A DNA stretch of 6,760 nt, from contig CANFLP010000093.1 in assembly GCA_947447835.1 (NCBI GenBank), forward strand, positions 1-6,760. Reading direction: 5' to 3'. Source of the DNA: Bacteroidota bacterium (lineage in GTDB: Bacteria > Bacteroidota > Bacteroidia > Chitinophagales > Chitinophagaceae). Numbering within the stretch: position 1 is the first letter of the stretch; each line of letters begins with the position of its first letter. The notes beneath the pieces are model-generated. The model was not told where the DNA came from, made no database searches, and saw only the letters and a program-made list of their open reading frames with translations. Both the position numbers and the translations under genes were made by a program. Shown piece by piece: positions 1 to 6,452 of the stretch.

Positions 1-280
1 CACGGACACCTAGTTCGGCATACCCCGATTTTAATAACATTTTATCATGAAATTCAAAAGGAGCTAACTCCCAGGTTTGCATTTGTTGGATTCCAAAGTA
101 CATTAGTATCGCTTGCTTAACCCATTCGTTTACTACCCAATCATTTTCTTTGGGTGCTGCAACTCTTAATCTTCCTTTATCTACTTCTTCAATCACTTCA
201 CGGATTGCATTGCTATAGGTTTCATCTTTTAATAAAGCACGGTCATTCCATGCGGCTTCAATTTTAGTCTTTAAGTCCAT
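1..280 (-). CDS. dapD: 2,3,4,5-tetrahydropyridine-2,6-dicarboxylate N-succinyltransferase, N-terminal part (cut by window edge)
   Basis: The minus-strand frame from the ATG at 280 stays open for 93 codons to the window edge. Only the N-terminal part is visible, beginning MDLKTKIEAAWNDRALL. It carries stretches I recognise from bacteroidotal DapD: AIREVIEEVDKG (about residues 25-36), RVAAPKENDWVVNEWVKQAI (about 39-58) and PFEFHDK (about 74-80), ending in YAELGVR. DapD is a cytoplasmic trimeric acyltransferase. It transfers succinyl from succinyl-CoA to tetrahydrodipicolinate in the diaminopimelate/lysine pathway, which supplies peptidoglycan precursors. The left-handed beta-helix catalytic domain of this family lies beyond the edge and cannot be checked. 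The gene is divergent from tsaC. No Shine-Dalgarno is seen, but a -7-like box lies 15 bases upstream of the start. The assignment is from remembered family sequence and is strong for a fragment of this length. Confidence 0.9.
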   Translation of the reverse strand, partial: MDLKTKIEAAWNDRALLKDETYSNAIREVIEEVDKGRLRVAAPKENDWVVNEWVKQAILMYFGIQQMQTWELAPFEFHDKMLLKSGYAELGVR

Positions 281-295
281 TATTATCAATTTTGG

Positions 296-303
296 CAAAA
301 ATA
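296..303 (-). promoter_or_regulatory. Candidate Bacteroidota -7 promoter box for dapD
   Basis: Read on the minus strand, this is TATTTTTG, a full match to TAnnTTTG, the -7 element of the Bacteroidota primary sigma factor. It would start transcription roughly 10 bases before the dapD ATG at 280. I see no TTTG at the usual 19-21 base spacing upstream, so only half of the promoter is supported. The motif is short and AT-rich, so a chance match is possible. Confidence 0.45.
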
Positions 304-371
304 CGGCTCAGGCACTATTTTTTTCTGAATTCTTTTGCACAATAATCAGACAATTTTATACTAGGTATTGT

Positions 372-379
372 TTAATTTG
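372..379 (+). promoter_or_regulatory. Candidate -7-like box immediately before tsaC
   Basis: TTAATTTG differs from TAnnTTTG at one position and ends four bases before the tsaC ATG at 384. If used, the mRNA would be leaderless or nearly so. No -33 TTTG is found at normal spacing; the nearest upstream TTTG, at 334-337, is too far away. The 103-bp divergent region 281-383 must hold the promoters of both dapD and tsaC, and this is the best plus-strand candidate in it. Confidence 0.3.
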
Positions 380-383
380 CATC

Positions 384-956
384 ATGTTCCCGTACAACGA
401 TGATATACAAGCTTGTATAAATACCCTTCAAAATGGGGGGCTTATTTTATACCCCACCGATACGGTTTGGGGAATTGGTTGTGATGCAACCAATGAAAAT
501 GCAGTGCAAAGAATTTTTGATTTAAAAAAACGAGTGGACACTAAGGCTATGATTGTTTTAGTGGATAACGAATCTTCCATTTTGAAATATGTGGATGTAG
601 ATGAGGTGCAAGTTTTTGATTATATAAAAGGAATACATAAACCTACTACCGTTATTTATCAAAATGCAAAAAACCTAGCCACTAATTTACTGGCTTCGGA
701 TGGTACAGTTGCTATACGCGTTTGTAAGGATAAATTTTGTCAGGAATTAATAAAACTATTTGGAAAGCCTATTGTAAGTACATCTGCCAATATATCTTCT
801 TACCCCACGCCACTTTGCTTTAATGACATTTCTTTAGATATTACCGAAGGCGTAGACTATGTTGTTAAACTTCGTCAGGATGAAACCGAATTACAACAAC
901 CTTCTTCCATTGTAAAATGGGATAAAGATGGTCAAATAATAATTATAAGACACTAA
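384..956 (+). CDS. tsaC: Sua5/YciO/YrdC family threonylcarbamoyl-AMP synthase
   Basis: This 190-residue cytoplasmic enzyme should make L-threonylcarbamoyladenylate from threonine, bicarbonate and ATP. That is the first step of t6A formation at A37 of tRNAs that read ANN codons; the TsaBDE proteins then transfer the group. The YrdC fold is evident: GGLILYPTDTVWGIGCD near residues 18-34, the KxR motif at K48-R50 followed by K54, TVAIRV at 108-113, STSAN at 132-136 containing the SxN motif, and PSSIV at 173-177. The length matches the short TsaC type without the extra Sua5 domain. The ATG at 384 is chosen because it places the conserved core at its usual distance from the N-terminus and follows a -7-like box; no Shine-Dalgarno is present. 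The glycosyltransferase gene follows after 16 bases, so the two may be co-transcribed. YciO-type paralogues are the main alternative, but the KxR/SxN pair favours TsaC. Confidence 0.93.
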   Translation: MFPYNDDIQACINTLQNGGLILYPTDTVWGIGCDATNENAVQRIFDLKKRVDTKAMIVLVDNESSILKYVDVDEVQVFDYIKGIHKPTTVIYQNAKNLATNLLASDGTVAIRVCKDKFCQELIKLFGKPIVSTSANISSYPTPLCFNDISLDITEGVDYVVKLRQDETELQQPSSIVKWDKDGQIIIIRH

Positions 957-972
957 TTTAATAAGGTATTCT

Positions 973-1995
973 ATGCAAAAAATTTGTGTCATTCAAACTG
1001 CTTTTATTGGCGATGTAGTATTAAGTACATCCTTGTTAGAGTCTTTACATCTGCAATATCCATCAGCGCAAATTGACATTGTTGTGCGGAAAGGGAATGA
1101 GGCTTTGTTTGCAAAGCATCCTTTTATTAACCAAGTGTTGATATGGAATAAGCAAGAACATAAATACGCAAATTGGTTTCGAACCTTAAAACAATTGCGC
1201 ACTCAAAAATATGATGTGCTTGTAAATGTTCAAAGATATGCTGCTACTGGATTGTGGACGATTTTTTCAGGAGCAAAAATAAAGATTGGGTTTGATAAAA
1301 ATCCAGCATCTTTTTTGTTTACACATAAAGTAAAACATCAGGAAATGCAAGTGGGTTTGCATGAGATTCAAAAAAATCTTGCATTGATTCAAGTGTTAGA
1401 TGCAACCATTGCATTGTGTAAACCAAGATTATATCCAGCTGTTACTGATTTCGAAAAAGTGAGGCCGTATCAAGATCAGCCCTACATTTGTATTGCACCT
1501 GCTTCGGTTTGGTTTACCAAGCAATTCCCGATACAACAATGGATAACATTTTTAAATGACTTGAATTTTGAAGGAAAGGTTTTTATTATAGGTGGGCCGG
1601 GAGATAAAGCAATAGGTGATGAAATTATTGATGCTATTTCTCCTAGTGCTAAAGTGAAAAATAGTGTAATTAATTTAGCAGGGAAATTTCATTTTTTAAG
1701 TTCGGCCGCTTTGCAAAAAAACGCATTGTTAAATTACGTGAATGATTCTGCACCAATGCATTTTGCATCTGCAGTAAATGCACCCGTTGCAGCCATATAT
1801 TGTTCTACCATTCCGGATTTTGGATATGGGCCTTTATCTGATAATTCGTTTATTATTCAGACACAACAGCAATTAGCTTGCAAACCATGCGGAGTACATG
1901 GCAAAAAAGCCTGTCCATTAGGACATTTTAATTGTGCAAATTCAATTCAAAAAGAACAATTATATGCTCCTTTGTTACAAATGAAGCAACATTAG
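973..1995 (+). CDS. Glycosyltransferase family 9 protein (LPS heptosyltransferase type)
   Basis: This 340-residue protein resembles ADP-heptose:LPS heptosyltransferases (GT9, GT-B fold), which add sugars from nucleotide donors to lipopolysaccharide core at the cytoplasmic face of the inner membrane. The N-terminal acceptor domain has TAFIGDVVLSTSLLESL (residues 9-25), with D14 at the position of the catalytic Asp. The C-terminal donor domain has IAPASVW (174-180), VFIIGGPGD (203-211) and NDSAPMHFASA (257-267), close to the usual NDSGPMHLA. A terminal cluster of four cysteines (C303, C306, C314, C321) matches the CxxC-rich tail of many GT9 proteins. Donor and acceptor sugars cannot be deduced. 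There is no signal peptide or membrane helix. AAGG at 963-966, six bases before the ATG, is a weak Shine-Dalgarno and the only one among these genes. The gene lies 16 bases after tsaC, and its 3' end overlaps the likely cca promoter. Confidence 0.9.
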   Translation: MQKICVIQTAFIGDVVLSTSLLESLHLQYPSAQIDIVVRKGNEALFAKHPFINQVLIWNKQEHKYANWFRTLKQLRTQKYDVLVNVQRYAATGLWTIFSGAKIKIGFDKNPASFLFTHKVKHQEMQVGLHEIQKNLALIQVLDATIALCKPRLYPAVTDFEKVRPYQDQPYICIAPASVWFTKQFPIQQWITFLNDLNFEGKVFIIGGPGDKAIGDEIIDAISPSAKVKNSVINLAGKFHFLSSAALQKNALLNYVNDSAPMHFASAVNAPVAAIYCSTIPDFGYGPLSDNSFIIQTQQQLACKPCGVHGKKACPLGHFNCANSIQKEQLYAPLLQMKQH

Positions 1996-2003
1996 TACAT
2001 TTG
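1971..2003 (+). promoter_or_regulatory. Bacteroidota-type promoter for cca (TTTG, 21 bases, TACATTTG)
   Basis: TTTG at 1971-1974 and TACATTTG at 1996-2003 are separated by 21 bases. This matches the known Bacteroidota arrangement TTTG-N19-21-TAnnTTTG. The -33 part lies inside the last codons of the glycosyltransferase gene, and the -7 box starts right after its stop codon. Transcription would begin around 2006-2009, at or next to the cca ATG. It is the only place in the window where I find both boxes correctly spaced. Confidence 0.6.
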
Positions 2004-2008
2004 CGCGT

Positions 2009-3430
2009 ATGCAAATCCAACTTACCACAAGGGAGACCGAATTATTGAAAGCTGTAGCGGAAGCTGCTGCTAAAATTGGTGTACCCGCATTTGCTGTGGG
2101 AGGCTTTGTACGTGATAAGATTTTGGATCGTCCAACTAAGGATATTGATGTGGTTTGCATTGGAGATGGAATGGCATTAGCGCAAGCGTTCTCTAAATTA
2201 TTTCATCCTACACCTCCTGTTTCATTATTTAAAACTTTTGGCACAGCACAAGTGAAATTTGACGATATCGAAATTGAATTTGTAGGTGCAAGAAAAGAAA
2301 GTTACGCACGCCATAGTCGTAAACCCGAAGTAAGTCCTGGCACTATTGAGGACGATCAAAACCGAAGAGATTTTACAGTAAATGCATTGGCGATTGAATT
2401 AAGTGTATCTCATTTTGGACATATCATTGATCCATTTGGTGGATTGGAAGATTTGAAGAATAAAATTTTAAAAACGCCGCTTCAGCCTGAACAAACATTT
2501 GATGATGACCCTTTGCGTATGATGCGTGCAATAAGATTTGCAACACAATTAGATTTCACCATAACAGAGGAAACTTTTAAGGGCATCAAGCAAATTGCGG
2601 ATCGAATTAAAATAGTTTCTCAAGAACGCATTACCGATGAGTTGCAAAAAATAATGATGGCCAAGACACCATCAAAGGGCTGGTATTTATTAAAAGAAGC
2701 TGGATTGTTACAACATATTTTTCCATTGCTTTTACAATTAGAAGGAGCTGAAACATTGGATGGGATTGGACATAAGGATAATTTTTCTCATACTTTACAG
2801 GTCTTAGACAATGTTGCGCAAACATCTGATGATATTTGGTTAAGATGGGCTGCATTATTACATGATATTGCAAAACCTAAAACCAAAAGATTCGAGCCGG
2901 GTTTTGGATGGACATTTCATGGGCATGAAGTGGTAGGTGCAAGAATGGTTCCTAAAATTTTCACGCAATTGAAATTGCCTTTGAATGAAAAAATGAAAAT
3001 GGTGCAAAAATTGGTTGGGCTTCATCTTCGTCCTATTTCATTAACCAAGGAAAATGTTACAGATAGTGCCATTAGGAGATTGTTATTTGATGCAGGAGAT
3101 GATATTGATTTTTTAATGTTATTGTGCTCTGCAGATATTACAAGTAAAAATCAGAACAAGGTAAAACGATATTTACAAGGGTTTGAATTTGTAAAAATAC
3201 GCTTGCAGGAAGTGGAGGAAAAAGATAGTATTCGCAATTGGCAGCCACCCATTACAGGTGAAATGATTATGCAAATTTTTAATATTACACCTTCTAAACA
3301 AGTTGGAATTATAAAAGATGCCATTAGAGAAGCCATCTTGGATGGGGATATTGCCAACGATTATGATGCAGCATATGCTTATATGTTGAAAGAAGGCGCC
3401 AAACTAGGCCTATTTCCTGTAATAAATTAG
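2009..3430 (+). CDS. cca: CCA-adding tRNA nucleotidyltransferase with HD domain
   Basis: This 473-residue cytoplasmic enzyme should add or repair the 3'-terminal CCA of tRNA using CTP and ATP. The class II nucleotidyltransferase head is clear: AVGGFVRDKILDRP (residues 29-42), the metal-binding DID at D45 and D47, RRDFTVNALAIEL (119-131), DPLRMMRAIRFATQLDF (167-183) and QERITDEL (205-212), a segment involved in nucleotide selection. An HD phosphohydrolase domain follows, with H261, the HD pair H285-D286 in ALLHDIAKPKT, HGHE at 304-307, and D375. In E. coli Cca the HD domain has phosphatase and phosphodiesterase activity; the same activity here is inferred. The related poly(A) polymerases are the main alternative, but the HD domain and overall size favour Cca. 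The gene starts 13 bases after the glycosyltransferase stop and has its own good promoter. There is no Shine-Dalgarno, in keeping with a leaderless transcript. Confidence 0.92.
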   Translation: MQIQLTTRETELLKAVAEAAAKIGVPAFAVGGFVRDKILDRPTKDIDVVCIGDGMALAQAFSKLFHPTPPVSLFKTFGTAQVKFDDIEIEFVGARKESYARHSRKPEVSPGTIEDDQNRRDFTVNALAIELSVSHFGHIIDPFGGLEDLKNKILKTPLQPEQTFDDDPLRMMRAIRFATQLDFTITEETFKGIKQIADRIKIVSQERITDELQKIMMAKTPSKGWYLLKEAGLLQHIFPLLLQLEGAETLDGIGHKDNFSHTLQVLDNVAQTSDDIWLRWAALLHDIAKPKTKRFEPGFGWTFHGHEVVGARMVPKIFTQLKLPLNEKMKMVQKLVGLHLRPISLTKENVTDSAIRRLLFDAGDDIDFLMLLCSADITSKNQNKVKRYLQGFEFVKIRLQEVEEKDSIRNWQPPITGEMIMQIFNITPSKQVGIIKDAIREAILDGDIANDYDAAYAYMLKEGAKLGLFPVIN

Positions 3431-3438
3431 TAATTTAG
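3431..3438 (+). promoter_or_regulatory. Weak -7-like box before the acidic-tailed protein gene
   Basis: TAATTTAG matches TAnnTTTG at all but one position, and is followed by C as in the other candidate boxes of this window. It begins directly after the cca stop codon and ends 17 bases before the next ATG. No -33 TTTG is seen at proper spacing. Read-through transcription from cca is just as plausible. Confidence 0.25.
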
Positions 3439-3455
3439 CGGTTCAAAATAGCAGT

Positions 3456-4073
3456 ATGGCCATATTAAAATTTAGGGTTTATTGGGAGGAAGACGATGCG
3501 ATTTACAGAGATATTTTGGTAAAACATACACAAAATTTCAGCGACTTACATCTAATTATATTAAAGGCATTTGAGTTTGATCAATTGCATTCGGCTACAT
3601 TTTTTAGAAGTAATGACACTTGGAAACGAGGAAGAGAAATCAGTAAGGAGGTTTATGAAAAAGAATATGTAGCACCTCCATTGTTAATGAGTGAGACTGC
3701 CATTGGAACTGAAATTATAGACACCAATCAGCATTTTATTTACGTTTATGATTTTGCAAAAGCCTGGACTTTTTTAATTGAATTAATTCAGGTTATAAAA
3801 AATGCAGAAGCGGATATGGAATTAGCGTATCCTGTTGTATCAAGAGTTGAAGGTGTGGGTCCTATGCAATATGGTTCAAAAGGGTTATTAGGAAAGAATT
3901 TTGCTGATATCGAAGAGAAATATGATTTATCTGAAGCTACAGATGGATTTGGGGAAGAGGGCGAAGAAGACGGGAATGGGTCTGATGACGGGGAAGACGC
4001 TGATGATGATTCCGAAGACAGCTCCGAAGAAAGCGGTAGCGGGTTTTTAGATGACTCCTTTGAAGCCTATTAA
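3456..4073 (+). CDS. pRiA4b ORF-3-like family protein with acidic C-terminal tail
   Basis: This 205-residue protein of unknown biochemical role resembles the PRiA4_ORF3 family (PF07929), whose members are named after a plasmid ORF and often labelled 'IS1096 element passenger TnpR family'. The folded part covers about residues 1-158. Recognisable segments are FRVYWEEDD (6-14), LHLIILKAFEFD (31-42), ATFFRSNDTWKRGREI (47-62), FIYVYDFAKAWTFLIEL (94-110) and YPVVSRVEGVGPMQYG (125-140). From D163 to the end, 20 of 43 residues are Asp or Glu and none is Lys or Arg; Gly and Ser fill most of the rest. The protein ends in a short hydrophobic-acidic stretch, GFLDDSFEAY. There is no signal peptide or membrane segment, so it is probably cytoplasmic. 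It lies between cca and miaA, 25 bases after cca, and is in the same frame as miaA with one stop codon between them. Despite the family name, no transposon ends or recombinase motifs are visible here. Confidence 0.85.
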   Translation: MAILKFRVYWEEDDAIYRDILVKHTQNFSDLHLIILKAFEFDQLHSATFFRSNDTWKRGREISKEVYEKEYVAPPLLMSETAIGTEIIDTNQHFIYVYDFAKAWTFLIELIQVIKNAEADMELAYPVVSRVEGVGPMQYGSKGLLGKNFADIEEKYDLSEATDGFGEEGEEDGNGSDDGEDADDDSEDSSEESGSGFLDDSFEAY

Positions 4074-4130
4074 TTCGTTTTATTAATATCGCTTTTACTC
4101 TTTAATTATTGCGTTTTAAAAATCACACCA

Positions 4131-5024
4131 TTGCCTACAACAAAAACAGTATACATTATAATAGGTCCAACTGCAGTTGGTAAAACTACATTTGCTATTT
4201 CATTGGCACAAGCATTGCATACCGAAATTATTTCAGCAGATGCCCGTCAGTGTTACCAAGAAATGAACATTGGCGTAGCAAGGCCTAGTAATACAGAGTT
4301 GGAAACAGTACCTCATCATTTTATTGCGAGCCATTCCATTCAGGATACAGTGAATGCTTCGGTTTTTGAGCAGTATGCTTTAGACAAAGTAGCCGCTCTA
4401 TTTAAAACAAAAGATGCAGTTGTAATGGTGGGTGGAACAGGTTTATATATCAAAGCATTTTGCGAAGGGTTGGACATGATACCTCCCATTGCATCGGAAA
4501 TAAGAGAGGGCATCATTAGTCAATATGAAAAATTGGGTTTAAGATGGTTGCAAAAAGAAGTTTCGGTACAAGATCCCATTTATTGGGAAAAAGGGGAGCA
4601 GCAAAATCCACAAAGATTAATGCGTGCCTTAGAGGTTAAGTTGGGAACAGGAAATTCCATAGTAAGTTTTCAAAATAAGCCTAAAATTATCCGTCCCTTC
4701 AATATTGTTAAAATAGGGTTAGAAATGCCTAGGGATTTATTATACGATCGCATTAATCAACGTGTTTCGAATATGGTTGAAGATGGGTTAGAAAACGAAG
4801 TGAAAACATTGAAACCATCTTTTCATCTGAATGCTTTGCAAACTGTTGGTTATAGTGAGTGGGAGCCTTTCTTCAAAGCTGAGCTTTCCAAAGAGCGTGT
4901 CATAGACTTGATTCAGCAAAACACGAGACACTATGCTAAGCGCCAAATGACTTGGTTTAAAAAGGACCCTGAAATTAAGTGGTACCAAGCATCTACAATT
5001 ACTGCTGATCAAATTTTAGGGTAG
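4131..5024 (+). CDS. miaA: tRNA dimethylallyltransferase (i6A37 synthesis), TTG start
   Basis: MiaA transfers a dimethylallyl group from DMAPP to N6 of A37 in tRNAs reading UNN codons, giving i6A, the substrate for MiaB. This 297-residue protein has the P-loop-like GPTAVGKT (residues 12-19), SADARQCYQEMNIGVARP (35-52) with the presumed catalytic D37, VPHHFI (60-65), VGGTGLYIKA (100-109), PQRLMRALEV (160-169), the ALQTVGYSEWE region (235-245) and the signature TRHYAKRQMTWFKKD (265-279). The length is slightly under E. coli MiaA. The start is TTG at 4131. No ATG lies upstream in frame after the preceding stop, and TTG puts the P-loop at the normal distance from the N-terminus. Two small departures from the usual text are SADA for SADS and NPQR for DPQR; neither removes a residue I can call essential. 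No clear Shine-Dalgarno or promoter box lies in the 57-base gap before it. A rare start codon without a leader signal may mean modest expression (inference). Confidence 0.94.
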   Translation: MPTTKTVYIIIGPTAVGKTTFAISLAQALHTEIISADARQCYQEMNIGVARPSNTELETVPHHFIASHSIQDTVNASVFEQYALDKVAALFKTKDAVVMVGGTGLYIKAFCEGLDMIPPIASEIREGIISQYEKLGLRWLQKEVSVQDPIYWEKGEQQNPQRLMRALEVKLGTGNSIVSFQNKPKIIRPFNIVKIGLEMPRDLLYDRINQRVSNMVEDGLENEVKTLKPSFHLNALQTVGYSEWEPFFKAELSKERVIDLIQQNTRHYAKRQMTWFKKDPEIKWYQASTITADQILG

Positions 5025-5101
5025 AAATACGCAGCAATTTATTTCATTATTAATACAAATAAGTTTAGTTTTAAGTTCATTCATAATACTAAAGCTTTTT
5101 T

Positions 5102-6430
5102 ATGCAAAAGAAATCATTTCTTTTTTTTGTATGTTTTTTGTCGCTAACGCAAATTTTTGCGCAAGGCCAAACAATACAGTTTGAAAAATATACTTTGCCC
5201 AATGGTTTAAAAGTGATTTTACACGAAGACCATAGTGCACCTGTTGTTGCAGTTACTGCACTTTATCATGTGGGTTCTAAAAACGAAGACACGGCAAGAA
5301 CAGGGTTTGCCCATTTCTTTGAACATTTATTATTTGAAGGCTCCGAAAATATTAAGCGTGGGGAATTTGACAAATATGTTACCAATGCGGGGGGTGTATT
5401 AAATGCAAATACTTCACAGGATAGAACTTTCTATTATGAGTTGCTTCCCTCTAACCAGTTGGACTTGGGCTTATGGTTAGAAAGTGAAAGAATGATGCAT
5501 GCGAAAATTGAGCAAGTAGGAGTGAATACACAAAGAGAAGTAGTGAAAGAAGAAAAGAGAATGCGTATGGATAATCGTCCTTATGGAAGTTTCTTAACGG
5601 AGATGTTAAAACGTGTATTTAAAGTACATCCTTATAAATGGGCACCAATTGGAAGTATGGAGCATTTGAATGCGGCTAAATTGGAAGAGTTTATCCAATT
5701 TTATAAAACCTATTATGTCCCAAATAACTGTGTTTTGTCTATTGCAGGTGACTTTGATAAAGTAGCACTTAAGCAAAAGATAGCTGCCTATTTTACGGCT
5801 ATACCAAAAGGTGCAGCTATTGTAAGGCCTAACATTGTTGAACCACCTTTAGGAGGCGAGGTAAGAGCCATCATTGAAGACAATGTTCAATTAGAAGGTG
5901 TATTCCAAGCATATCGTGCACCTAAGCAAGGAGGCGAAGAGTATTATGCATTTAATGTATTGTCTACTATATTATCTGGAGGAGAGTCTTCTAGAATGAA
6001 TAAAACATTAGTGGATACAAAACAATTGGCAGCAGCTGCTCAATCTGTTCCTTTCTTTAATGAAGATGGCGGTGTTTTTATTGCCCTAGCGCTTGCTAAC
6101 GCAGGAGTGAAAGCAACTACCTTAGAAATAAGTATGGATAGTGTTGTAAGTGATTTAAAAACCAATTTAGTGGGAGAGAGAGAATTTCAAAAAGTGAAAA
6201 ATCAAATTACTACCGAACTTGTTGCAAGCAAAGGAACCATGGCAGGTATAGCAGAAAATTTGGCCAATTTTGAAGTGTATTTTGGAGATGCTAATTTAGT
6301 AAATACTGAATTAGAAAAATACAATAAAGTTACAAGAGAAGATGTTTTAAAAGTTGCTAAGAAGTATTTAAATAAAGACAACCGTGTTGTATTATATTAT
6401 GTACCAAAAGCTAAAGCAGCAACTAAATAA
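5102..6430 (+). CDS. Secreted M16 family zinc metallopeptidase (catalytic subunit)
   Basis: This is a 442-residue insulinase/pitrilysin-type peptidase of the M16B (two-domain) size. An N-terminal signal peptide is visible: KK followed by a hydrophobic run to residue 20, with likely cleavage in IFA/QGQ. The protein is therefore probably periplasmic; there is no lipobox Cys. The inverted zinc motif HFFEH is at H71-H75 with catalytic E74, and the distal ligand is most likely E151 in EVVKEEKR, 76 residues after H75. Further M16 text is RTFYYELLP (108-116), HPYKWAPIGS (176-185), YYVPNNCVLSIAGDFD (204-219) and LSGGESSRMNKTL (291-303) in the C-terminal domain. In many M16 proteins the segment after this reads GLAY; here it reads QLAA (308-311), so the Tyr of the Arg/Tyr substrate-binding pair appears to be missing. 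The gene starts 77 bases after miaA without a Shine-Dalgarno, and 22 bases separate it from the second M16 gene. Confidence 0.93.
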   Translation: MQKKSFLFFVCFLSLTQIFAQGQTIQFEKYTLPNGLKVILHEDHSAPVVAVTALYHVGSKNEDTARTGFAHFFEHLLFEGSENIKRGEFDKYVTNAGGVLNANTSQDRTFYYELLPSNQLDLGLWLESERMMHAKIEQVGVNTQREVVKEEKRMRMDNRPYGSFLTEMLKRVFKVHPYKWAPIGSMEHLNAAKLEEFIQFYKTYYVPNNCVLSIAGDFDKVALKQKIAAYFTAIPKGAAIVRPNIVEPPLGGEVRAIIEDNVQLEGVFQAYRAPKQGGEEYYAFNVLSTILSGGESSRMNKTLVDTKQLAAAAQSVPFFNEDGGVFIALALANAGVKATTLEISMDSVVSDLKTNLVGEREFQKVKNQITTELVASKGTMAGIAENLANFEVYFGDANLVNTELEKYNKVTREDVLKVAKKYLNKDNRVVLYYVPKAKAATK

Positions 6431-6452
6431 TAATTATCCTAAAAAATATTGT

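Noticed and set aside
435..440. Run of six G in tsaC as a phase-variation tract
   Set aside because: It encodes the conserved Gly-Gly of the YrdC N-terminal motif (residues 18-19), is short, and lies in a housekeeping gene where switching off would be costly.
993..1202. Minus-strand open frame inside the glycosyltransferase gene
   Set aside because: It has no recognisable motifs and lies wholly opposite a well-supported coding region. The same applies to the antisense frames at 1975-2160, 2631-2873, 3151-3357, 4788-5012 and 6434-6739.
3456..4073. Possible insertion-sequence passenger gene, because the family is often labelled IS1096 TnpR-like
   Set aside because: I found no inverted repeats, target duplications, transposase or resolvase motifs around it. 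It sits snugly between two housekeeping genes with normal spacing, so I treat it as a resident chromosomal gene.
4074..4130. Intrinsic terminator or hairpin between the acidic-tailed gene and miaA
   Set aside because: I could not find a GC-containing inverted repeat followed by a T run; the stretch is only AT-rich. The gap 5025-5101 also lacks one.
5060..5067. TAAGTTTA as a -7 promoter box for the M16 genes
   Set aside because: It misses the final G, has no -33 TTTG at proper spacing, and lies in a very AT-rich 77-base gap where near matches are expected by chance.
5121..5128. Run of eight T in the signal-peptide codons of the first M16 gene as a slippage or frameshift site
   Set aside because: Phe codons in a hydrophobic signal peptide of AT-rich DNA explain it, and the frame is intact to the expected C-terminus.
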